Assembly: GCA_030323885.1 (NCBI GenBank)
Contig: CM059186.1
Location: 154,103,064 to 154,167,063, forward strand
Source of the DNA: Branchipolynoe longqiensis
Taxonomy: Eukaryota; Annelida; Polychaeta; Phyllodocida; Polynoidae
Direction: 5' to 3'
Length of the DNA stretch: 64,000 bases
The position numbers and the translations under genes were made by a program. Of this stretch, positions 50,001 through 62,000 are shown in pieces; position 1 is the stretch's first letter; each line of letters starts with the position of its first letter. The notes under the pieces are model-generated. The model searched no databases. It saw nothing but the letters and a program-made list of their open reading frames with translations, and was not told the origin of the DNA.

Positions 50001-53000
50001 TCACCAACATGATAGCTGCGGGACTGGCGCCCGGGACATGGCGCAACAAGCAAAGGCAAGTCTCTAAGTACCTGTGGTACATGCACCAGCACGGAGCGGA
50101 CCCGGCCGCCCCTACCACATACCTAGTCCTATCATACCTACTCCACCTCGCGGACGGCCTCAGTTCCCCGGGCGCCGCCCTCAACTACTTCAGCGGCGCC
50201 CGAACCTGGGTGAGAGCCGTGGGAGCCAGCACGGCCCCCTTTGACACTTACCAAGTAGCCCTACTTAAGCGAGGCATCCAGCGAGCCTCCACCCACACCA
50301 CCAGGCGGGCGCCGCCCCTCACCCCCGACGACATCAAGGCTGCCGTGGTGTTCTTCGGCAGCGCAGGACCCAATGGCCCCGTCCTCGCGGCGGCCACCCT
50401 GCTGGCGTATTTCACCATCCTCCGCCAATCTAACCTTCTCGAGTCCACCGACCCCACGACCCGAGGCCACGCGCTCCGGGCCCGAGACATACTCATCACG
50501 AGCTCGGGCCTTAATGTACGTGTCAGATCAACCAAGACTCGCTGGCGGCAAGGCCAACACCTCGACATCGCAGTGCCAGCGATACGCGGCTCACCTTACT
50601 GCCCGGTCTCCGCCTGGTCGCGGTACGCGACTCGTACCGCTCCGCCCTTGCAGGGCCCAGCTTTCATCACCGCGTCGGGCCTGCCCTTCCGCGCTACTGG
50701 CCACACTACGCCTAGCGCTCGCTGCGACAGGCCACCCCTCTCCCCGCTCGGTAACGCTACACAGCCTACGACGGGGGGGGGGGGGGGGGGGGGGGGACAA
50801 GCATGCGCCACAAGTGGCGCCACCCTGGACGACATCCAGACACTAGGGACCTGGACATCATCAGCAGTCCACCTCTATGTACCACGGGACGCCATACGTC
50901 CCACCGCGCTCTCTTCCTCGTTTGGTTGATCGCGTGGTCCAGCCTCCTCTTGAACAATCTAAACTCTACTTGAACATTTGAACAATTGACCTCTGTACCC
51001 TGAAACAAAAACCTATTAAAAACCCATTATATACTGTTTGTGTCTCGTGTCTTGAATTGTGCATGTTGCGGCGGCAACATGGGTAATTCTGGGCACGGGA
51101 TCAAACTCCACCCCCCAGCACTGCCGGCTATGGGCGACACTGTCGCCACCTGGTTTCCACTCCCCGCACCTCCCCCAGCAGTCTCCTATGGGCGACCCTG
51201 TCGCCACCTACACTTGAACTCCCGCACTAACCTTCCCCCTCACACCGACCAGTGCGCCCGAACCTGCCGCGTGGCTCTGGACTCTGTACGATTTCTAGCC
51301 ATCCCACCCACCCATCTAACAGATAATAGGGTTGATTGCGTGGTCCAGCCTCCTCTTGAACAATCTAAACTCTACTTGAACATTTGAACAATTGACCTCT
51401 GTACCCTGAAACAAAAACCTATTAAAAACCCATTATATACTGTTTGTGTCTCGTGTCTTGAATTATTCAAAAGGTGTTTCTCGTACCCCAAACATACCTT
51501 AATTATTAATTAATTAAAGAATGGAAAACACATCAATTAATCTATTGGCATCATTCGTTTCAATAATACAGATATTATTTTTATTATGTAATTTTTACGA
51601 TTAGCAGTTTTCATCATGTCAATTCTACTGATTTGTATATATACATTCAAGTACAGATTGCTCTTAGTGCAAATCCTTTATTATATATCAAAGTAATAAC
51701 AAATATACCAAATTGCTATCCTGGCCTCATGCATACTGTTCTCACTATAAATCCCTATTATTCCTGGAATGCCAATGATATGATGTGTAGTTGTGTGTGT
51801 GTGTGCGTGCGTGCGTGTGTGTGTGACTTCTACACCACCACTCTCTTTCAACTTTAATAGGTTAACTTGTATGGCTAATGTCGACATATTTTCTTCACTT
51901 TTTTTTCCTTTAAAGAGAAAATTGAATTAAAGAAAATTGAAGTTCTTTAAAAGTGTGTGTATATCATGCTTGCAGCTGTACTGCGCGCCTTCCTACTAGA
52001 AATGATTTCATTGTTAGTTTTAAATTGTTTTCTATGTACTCGCCTTGCATGTTATGACAGACATTTGCCGCTTTGCATCATTTTTTTTTACTTTGACACA
52101 CTCTGTGCGCATTTTTTAAAACAGTGACTAACGCCTGAGAGGTGAATGGCAATTATCATCCCTTGTCTTGGCAGAAATTGATGAGTAGTAATTACGAATT
52201 CAGCAATGTTCTTCCATACTCCCCCCACCCCCCGCCCTAAATCTGACAAACCTTGGGTGAAAGAAGAGAAAACACACCATAACATACAAGATATTGTGGT
52301 GGAAAATGACTTCAGAGAAAATTGCTTACCCTGGTGCAGTATGGCCCTGAAGCTGTAGGGTGGGGTTTGTACTTTCACAACGGGTGCAGCATACTTTCAA
52401 AGCACACCACAATAATGTTATCAACCGTATTTGAGCAGGTTTTTTTCTTCAAATCGTAGTAATCGGAGTATCAATTCTTCTCGGAAGAAAATTAGCCCGG
52501 TAAAAAAAAAAAAAAGTACCCATCAATGTGCAGATTGACAGTGATTATTATGTTTATTATTAAGTGCCCATCAATGTGCATATTGACAGTGATTATTATG
52601 TTTTAACTGTTGTTTTCATTATGCAGTGTTCTTAATAGTTTGTATTGAAATCAGAGATGCCAATTTTCATTAATTCAAAGGAGTGCCTTTTTTTTTTATC
52701 CTTTTTTTTTTTTTTTTTACAACGAAAGGTTATTATTCTATGTTTAATACACCCTAACCAATGTCACATATATATTATATACCGCCTGCTATAAAATAAA
52801 CACACGGGACTTAACAGTTAGTTGGCTCCAGCAGCTTGAGCAGGCAGACTCCTCATTCCTTGAGTTCCTCACCTGCCTTTAATACTTTAAAGCTGCATAG
52901 TCCGATGAAAGATAAGCTTTAAAAAAAATCTAAATCTTACCTAGATTTCCCTACTTAGAATTTAGATACTAGTGCGCGTATTAAGCATTTATCGCTGCAT

Positions 53001-56000
53001 AGAAGGGATACTAAGCCAATTTAACAGATCCTGTTACTGCTGAAGTCTATGGTGCCAGAACTTTAGAGTGTGTGCCAAAATTAATTCAGCATGTGTTCAC
53101 TTCAAAAATATCCAAAGTTAAAGATTTTAAATAAAGAGTTCATTCCAAACTATAGTAAATTAGATTAAATCATCAATCTAGTATATCTATCTCAGAAAAT
53201 TGCCAGACCTCAAAACCACCGGACTATGCAACTTGAGCTATATTATAGGCCTGTTTGAATCAGGGACGTGTTGGTAGCAGTTGGCAGAAAATGAGGCTTT
53301 CCCTGATGGTGTTGTGTGTGTTCTGTTTTAGGTTGTGTGTGTGTGTGTAGGGGGAGATGGGGGGGGGGTTTCAAGGAGGAAATCAAATTATTGCTAGGAA
53401 TCTTTTATGGTATGTAAGGTACTCACGCCACCAAGGATCCAATACCACCAGTCTATACAATTTGATTTATTTTAACATTTGGTTTTAAGGGAGTGAACTG
53501 AATGAATTGTTGGGCACCTCACGGTGTGTTGGGTTCTGGAACTGCTTATCTGTTCATGGGGTGGTTGTGAGTTTTGAGCAATGCTAACTAACTAATTAGT
53601 AATAATCTTAACCCCTCCACTTCTTACACTACACACACATGCAAGTGTTTCCTATATATCAGCCTTATGGCATCATTGGCAACAATGGGGGTGGAGGGGA
53701 GACCCTGTAAGCCTGATTTACTAAAGGGTTTACTATTTTATTTACTAACAGTTTACTGGTATTTTAGTAGAAACTGTATGTTAACTAAAAAGCAAACTAT
53801 TATGACGTAAGACTTATGATATATTATTTCTATTTTAAAAGGAGAAATCTTTTTTTTTTTGCTTTTTTTTTTAGTTGCAATTTCTCCCATTTTCCTTTTC
53901 TTCTACCCTCCCCCCCCCCCCCAATAAAATCTGTTGGCATCTCTGTGAAATAAAGCTATGCCCCATTTCTTGTTCAAGTTCACTTCTGTTTAGTTTCGTA
54001 TGGTTCTTGTCTTCACGCTACTACATCTGAATGGCGTTCACCTTCAGAGATAGTAGCATCGCCTCAATAAGAACAGACACTTGAACAAGGTGTGCCTGCA
54101 ATTCATGGAACTATGTGACAGTGATCTTGGAAGCGCCTGAAGCAAAATTTCAAATCAACATGATGCATCTTTTTATAGTCTCAGTGTGTTCTGAGGAAAG
54201 AAAAGAATACATACGAAATCAAGATGGCAGTACCCAGATAGCACACAGCCGTCGGGCCGACGTCGGCTATTGGTCGCACCGTCGGGCCTACGGTGGTTTC
54301 CGATGTTAGGTTTCAATCCCTTTCCACTTTTGAGCCACCGTCGGGCCGACGGCGGTAGCCCGCCGCTGGTTTGCATTCATTTTCCACATTCGAGCCACCG
54401 TCGGGCCTACGGTGGTTTCCGATGTTAGGTTTCAATCCCTTTCCACTTTTGAGCCACCGTCGGGCCGACGGCGGTAGCCCACCGCTGGTTTGCATTCATT
54501 TTCCACATTTGAGCCACCGTCGGGCCTACGGTGGTTTCCGACATTAGCTTTCAATCCCTTTCCACTTTTGAGCCACCGTCGGGCCACTGTCGGTAGCCCG
54601 CCGCTGGTTTGCATTCATTTTCCACATTCGAGCCACCGTCGGGCCTACGGTGGTTTCCGACGTTAAGTTTCAATCCCTTTCCACTTTTGAGCCACCGTCG
54701 GGCCTACGGTGTTGATACGCGCATGCGCAGTTCATTAAATATGTTTTCCAGCTCGAGTCGCCATCGGCACACGTGCGATCGTTGAGCAGCATTCTTTTTC
54801 TACAAATAACTCCAAAAATCGGAGGAATTTTAAGGAATTATTTAACAGGTTTGTTTATTAATATGTTTAGATTATTTTGTAAAAGTTTTGTAATTTATTA
54901 GGATGTATTAATGGAATTATTCGTGTTAATACGATTTGAATTACCCTGTACGGAATGTTGACGAAGAACCGCCATCTTGGTTTTTTCCGAGAAGACACTG
55001 TCACTATAGTGTCAATACGTACAGTTGCAAAATATTAGTTTTATTCAAAATTAATAGATATCACGAACCCTAACCTTATAAATTTAATATAATCTTTTTG
55101 GTAACGATGTTGTCTATATGTGTACCAAGCGATTTGTTTCTACGTAGAGTGGTTGTAGAAGGTTTTCTATTAATTTGGAATAAATATATTGTGTTGGGCC
55201 TATGGCGGCAGCCGCCGTCGGGCCTACGGCGGCTGCCGCCGTCGGGCCTATGGCGGCAGCCGCCGTCGAGGCGACGGCGGGAGGTTGGACAAAACAACGT
55301 CGGCCCGACGACGGTTTCCACCGTTGGCCCGACGGAGAGGCCGCCGTCGGGCCGACGGCTGTGTGCTATCTGGGTAGATGTCTCAGGGAGCACAAGTGGG
55401 AAGACTATTTAGAAAACAACGAGTGTATGCTCTATTCTGTGACGTGGCATCGTTTATTTGGTGTTTTCTTGTAAATCCAACATCTTTATTTTACAATCAA
55501 CGAAAATGTAATTTACAGCCAACGAAAATATAAATGGCACAAAAATACAGAAAATAATAGAAATGCTAAACTTTTAGTATACCTGCTAAATGACAGTGTT
55601 CTGTACAGTTCCGTTCTTTGGGGTTTCTTTTTTGGGGTTGGGGGTGGGGGGTTGTAAGCAACCAACAAATCTGCGTCAACTTCTTGTCAACAGGTTTTAT
55701 TTTTTCACCCTGTATTTCAATCTACGTAAGTCTAGTAAACTGCTACCTGAGTTTATGTTGCTGATCAAAAGCTCAGATCACACTTTGGTGGTCAGTTTTC
55801 CCTGGTTTAATCATTATCTCATTATTTATGCCCGTTTACGGCGGACACTGTTGGCAAGTCTTCGTCCTAAGGTTTTATCAACACATTTGTCATTTTAAAC
55901 GTTTAGTTCTAGATTTAAATCTAAACGTATCTAGATGTTATTTATGATCAGGAAGCCAAACATAAATTTTTGTTTTCTTTATCTTATTCATATTTGCTAT

Positions 56001-59000
56001 ATTTTATGCCTATAGATAACGAGAATATAGAATCGCCATTGCATGCAGTCCAGAAACGTGCCCATTCTCTAATTCTACATGTGCATTTTAACACAGTCGC
56101 CCTCTTGTGGAGCTGGAAAGGATATTTGCTAAACCAGACGGGATGGCCGAATGAGTTGAGCATCCGTCTCGTGTTTTGGGAGATGGGGAGATCCGAACCC
56201 TTGGATTTGAGCCCTGGTCGATTCAAACCAATGACTTAAAAATTGATATTTGTCGCTTCCTAGCCAGGTGCTTGGCATTATTATTAGGATAGGGCAAGGA
56301 CTGGTGGGATCAGTGTCAGAATAATGTGACTGAGTAATATCAGGTCATGGTGCTGGTGGCCTGGTCTCCCAGTGAGGCAGCACTATAGAGTCGCCATGAG
56401 TGCGCACTGTCACAAGTTGGTACCCGACCTGATATGACCTGAGATGTTGCTAGGACGTAAAACAACAAACAAGATATTTACTATGCAAAATACACAAATG
56501 AGGGGTTGCCTCATCTTGCGTAAAAATAGCATTGCATTCGATCGAACTGATATTCAAAGACTGATTAAAGTTGCATAGTCCGATGAAACATAAAATGTTC
56601 AAAACCTAAACACTCAGCTAGATTTAATTCTACATATTTAACTTAGATACTGGTGCACTTATTAAACATTTGTCATCACACTGTAGGGAATACAGATGCA
56701 ATTTAAGAGAACCTGTTACTGCAGATGCCTATGGTGTCAGAGTTTTGGCGTGCTTGCGAACATTAATTTTGCATGGTTTTACTTTAAATATCTCCAAAGT
56801 TAACCATCTAAAATAAAAGTTACTTCAAACTAAAGTAAGGTAGTCTAACCCTGGTCGAGTCAAACCAATGACATCAATATTGTTACTTGTCGCTTCCTAG
56901 CCTGGCGCTCGGCATTAATAGGATAGGACAAGGACTGGTCGGCTCAGTGTCAGGATAATGTGACTGAGTGGGATATCAGGTCATGGTGCTGGCAGCCTGA
57001 TCTTCCAGTGGGGCAGCACTATAAAGTCGCCATGAGTGCGCACTGTCACAAGTCGGTACCCGTCCTGATATGACCTTAGATGTTGCTAGGACATAAAACA
57101 AGAAACAAACTATAGCGATCAATCTAATGTATATCTCAGAAAATTACAGAAACTCTAAACCATCGGACTATGCAACTTTAACAGCTTCGCTCGTTGTTGA
57201 CAAATGGTATTGCATGATTCAGTGTATGACATGCGTAATGTTAGAAATGAATACAGGTAGGCGTCGTTAGAATGATTGCATCAGGGTGCCTAGGTTGTGT
57301 AACGGTTAGCAGGCTGGCCCCGGAATGACAAGAAATGTGCGTTCGAAATCTGCTATATGCACAATATTTCCAATTTTCATCACGAACTCCCCCACGACTA
57401 GCATTTGCTTGTTGATCGTGGGCCATCATACCATACATTATCTATGTTGCAATAATAATTCAGAGACGAGGACACCGAATCTATTACCGATGGCGTGCAC
57501 GCCAGTAGACTGAGTAGCAGCTCTCAGTATTACAAAAATTATGTTTATATTTGACCTGAAATGAAGAAACATGAACACATTTCATCATGGTAATCATCAA
57601 TAATATTAGCACAAGTCGAGAGGGCAGAAGAATCCATGTTCTTTCCTCGCTGTTCGGTCTTCGAATGACGTCACTTGTCGTCTGGTGGAAGTTTCTCCGT
57701 TCGCCACAGGTGGTGCCACTGTAGCGGTTTCGTCTGTGAATTAGATAAGTCGCAAATAGTAGGCTTGTGTTTTCTGAATCCATTTTGCAATGGTACGAGA
57801 TAATTCAAATTTTCGTGAAACTAAGTTGATTGTGTGTTCTTTCCGATATTCTGGCAGGGATTGGTACTGAGATTGACCGGGAAATCTGAGATTTTATTGG
57901 AATACAATCGTCGTTCTGGTGGGCTTTCCTTTACTTTAGGGTCATCCTGTTATACTCTTAGAATAATTGAGTTAGTGTACACTAGACTTTGGTGTGTGGT
58001 CAGCAAAATTAACAACGTGTTTTTAACATTTTAAATAGTGGCTCATTTGAAAGCGGGTTGAGGGTTGATAGATTAATGTGTTTTATTTTGTTTACATGCT
58101 TTTCTTTATAGTTAGGCATTTTTCTTTCGTAGATCTGTCGTTATCTGCAAAGTTTTCGGAACGTTTATTCTCTTATTTTGGATTTGTTGTAATAAAGAGA
58201 CAAAAAGAATCAGTCAAAGCATCGGTGTTGCAGTCACTCATTGCTTAGCCTTCCATGGCTGTAATCATTTTTTTTCATTCCATTTTCTTGAATATGTTGA
58301 ATATGACATATATTACTAGGTTCCATACCCGTTCTTTGATCAGATTAATTTATTATTGTTGTACTCATAATAGTGGCTTAATTCCTCTTTGTCATTTGCC
58401 CAACGTAAATCATTGGCCCTGATTTCATGTTTGTATATTAGATATTCTGGATGATAATTTCTGTTTTCTGACCGTCTCTTTTGTTTTGTGTATGGGGAAT
58501 TTTAGGTTGTGAAAATATACTATTTAAACGGAACTTGTAACCTCTGCCTGCAGGCAATTTCTAATTGATTCTAATATGCCCTATGCCAATGGGCGGGGAG
58601 GAAATAGATGCTGGGACTAATTTGCATGTGCTTCAATTCAGATTTGATTTCATTCATGAATGGAATTTGCAAATGGGTTATCAGTAAGCTCTCCTACCAT
58701 GTCTATGTGGTGTGGCAGGTTAAAAATCCATTGGGTCGGTAAAGGTGTAGGCTCAGGCTTTCTATCGACCAACTGTCTAATGGTGAAAAAAAGACTATTC
58801 AGACTTATCCATGAGATGCAGTATAAATCTTCAAGAAAAATGCCTGATGTTATTAATTTTGATTGAGCAAAGCTGATAACCATTTTAACCCATTGAAACT
58901 TCATTCCTAATTGAATCAATATTCTTTGATATACAACGCAACCTGCTGTTAACCATTTTAACCCATTGAAACTTCATTCCTAATTGAATTAATATCCTTT

Positions 59001-62000
59001 GATATACAACGCAACCTGCTGTTAACCATTTTAACCCATTGAAACTTCATTCCTAATTGAATCAATATCCTTTGATATACAATGCAACCTGCTGTTAACC
59101 ATTTTAACCCATTGAAACTTTGTTCCTATATGAATCAATATCCTTTGATATACAACGCAACCTTCGCCATCAGGTTTTCGCGGTGTGATGATGTCGGTGA
59201 TGCTGGCAGCCCTCATGTCCGATCTTACCTCCATCTTTAACTCTGCTTCCACCCTGTTCACAATGGACATCTATGGCTACATCAGGAGAAAGGCATCCAA
59301 CAGGGAACTCATGATCGTAGGCAGGTCAGCCAACACTTCTTTTTGTCTTATTTGCATTTGAATACACGAAGAAAACCATGTAATTATGTGTGGGGACAGG
59401 TATGCAATTTGGAATTGTTTCTTTTGAAGGTGGATGCATATATACAGTAAAACCTCTCAAAATTTACCGTCCATGAGACCGACCTTAAGTGGTCCATTTA
59501 GGGAGGTGGTCGGTTTAGGGAGTTTTTTAAATTATCATAAGGGATTGTATATAGGCGATCGTTTGGGACCCAAATAAAAAGATTGATATAGGGGAGTGGT
59601 CGATCTGTTGAGGTGGTCAGTTAGAGGTTTTACTCTAAATACATACATACATACATACATACATACATACATACATACATACATACATACATACATACAT
59701 ACATACATACATACATACATACATACATACATACATACATACATAAGCAAATATAGTGCTGTAACCTTACCCTACCTGTCTCAAGGAGCCACGTGCTTGT
59801 AGGTTCAAAGTGAGCTTAACCATGCATAGCGCCTATAGTAAACGATATGCCTGGGAGGGAACACCACCCCACTTCCGGATGTGTAATGATGCTGCGTCCC
59901 AGCTGCAGTCCCTCTGGCTGAGAAGGCGCGCCTTAATTAACTCCTGCCGCTGTGTCTGTCCTCAGGGTGTTTGTGGGCGTGATGGTTGTGATCGGGATCT
60001 TGTGGATCCCCGTGGTGGAGAGCATGCAGGGTGGCCAGCTGTACCTCTACATCCAGTCGGTAGCCGCCTACCTGTCTCCGCCCATCGCCGCCGTCTACTC
60101 CCTCGCCATCCTCTGGAAGCGCGTCAACGAACCGGTACGACACGCACTTTGGTGTCACACCTCCGGAGGAGAGACTGAATGTATCAGATCTTGCTTGGTT
60201 TTTTTTAACAATTTTTTTTAATAATTAAAAAAAATGTTATAAAATTAATATTTTTATATTGAACTTTAAAAAAATAATTAATATTTTGAAAATCATTTAA
60301 GAAATTAATTGAAGCATTTATTTTTAAATTAAAATTTAATAATATTAATAATGACATTAACAGTATGCTGCTGTTTACATAAGTGACAGTTTTCATCACA
60401 GTGTTTTCACTTCAAATATATCACAAGTTAATTCTTTAAAATACATTAATAATAATAAAATTAATAATAATATTAGTACGCGGCTGTTTAGGTTGGCAGC
60501 AGTTTCCAACACAGGGCTTTCCTAAAACCACCTTTTTCTTTGCTTTGGTCGCTGGCTTTTGGTGTCAAAGTTTTCGCAAGCCATAGTGTGACTGAGGCGT
60601 AAGTTGTGCAGATGACCTCAGGCGCCTCGTTCTCTCCCATAGGGCGCCTTCTGGGGCCTGATGCTTGGCATGGTGGTGGGCGCACTGCGCATGGTGCTGG
60701 ACTTTGTCTACGTGGCGCCCCCTTGCGGCGAGCCCGACATGCGCCCAGCCATCCTGGCGCATGTGCACTACATGTACTTCGCCATGATTCTCTTCTGGCT
60801 GACAGTTCTCATGACAGTCATCATCAGTCTTCTCACCGAGGCGCCTTCAGAACGACAGGTGAGTTCTATGAACAGGGTTCACGTAAAACCCTTGAAAACC
60901 CTGTGAAATAAAGTCATATATTCAAGTGCGTGAATACCCTTGAAAATCGTCTTGCGGTTTGGAAAACCTGTGAAAATGATAATTTTATGTCAAATAAAAT
61001 ATAAAAGCTAACAATTCGAACCCACACCTCTTGCCATTCCGGGGCTAGTGTGCTAACTATTAAACTACCCCCTCCTACTACTACAAGTGCAGACTACTAC
61101 ACTCATCCCCCTGGAATTGTAAGTCTTTTAACTGGCTTATCTCCATAAGTCGTTTAATGCTTACAATTACATACATACACTTACATATATACACACACAG
61201 GATAGGTTCAACAACCATACAGCACATAGCTTTAAAGGATCCTGGTGATGGCACCAGTGTCATGCAGGGGTTATGAAAAATGGAAATATTGAGCAAGATT
61301 CGAACCCATATCTCTTGCCATTCTGTGGCTAGTGTGCAAACCATTACACTACCTAGTCTCCTTGATCACCTTATCCACGACTACCTGTCTCTGTGGCTCC
61401 TTGCCTCAGAGTTCATTGCAGACTACTACATCATCATCATTGTTTACTGGGCACGGTAGCCGAATCGGTAGAGAGCGGGCGCATGCGGGAGTTCAGTTCC
61501 CGGTCAAGTCAAACCAATGCCTTATAAAATTGATACTTGTTGCTTCCTAGCCTGGACCTCGGCATTAATAGGCTAAGGGAAGGACTGGTTAGCTCAGTGT
61601 CAGGGTAATGTGACTGAGTGGGATATCGGGTCATGGGGCCAGTAGCCTGATTTCCCAGTGGGGAAGCACTATAAATTTGCCATGAGTGTCCACTGTCACA
61701 AGTTGGTACCTGTCCTGATATAACCTTAGATTTTGCCAGGACTTAAAACTCCAACAACCAACCAAGCACTATAAAGTCGCCATGTGTGCGCACTGTCACA
61801 AATCGGTACCTGTCCTGATATGACCTTAGATGTTCCTAGGTCGTAAAATTCCAACAACCAAGCAAGCAATCATCACTGTTTTATCCCCCACACGCCAGCT
61901 AATTCGGGTGACCTACTGGACGAGACATGACCTGCGGACGCGGGACGATGAGGTGGCCATCCCCGCGACCAAGGCGCAGGTTGGAGACGGGGACGCGATA

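Larger units (their letters stand above)
45734..51464 (+). mobile_element. Ngaro-type YR retrotransposon 2, GC-rich
   Basis: Order A1 (45734-46013), gag, pol, recombinase, B1 (50924-51058), A2 (51055-51298), B2 (51330-51464). The B copies (135 bp) differ at one base, so insertion is recent. A2 lacks about 34 bp present in A1. Both outer boundaries coincide with AATT. The coding region is visibly GC-rich compared with the AT-rich introns around it. Pol and recombinase carry frameshifts. Sense orientation in SLC5 intron 10. Confidence 0.9.

Noticed and set aside
45867..50896. Many long minus-strand frames opposite Ngaro 2
   Set aside because: GC-rich coding DNA produces antisense frames; they show no domain and mirror gag, pol and recombinase.
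54173..54614. Repeated R-R-P-D-G-G peptides on the minus strand, and a CRISPR-like look
   Set aside because: They arise from the 119-bp tandem array. Spacers are repeats too, and the genome is eukaryotic.
59174..59324. Asp in place of Ser in A-L-M-S-D-L-T as a broken sodium site
   Set aside because: As I recall, SGLT5 and SMIT1 also carry M-S-D-L here, so it is a normal family variant.
59535..59802. Open frames over the (ACAT)n tract
   Set aside because: Same simple-repeat artefact.
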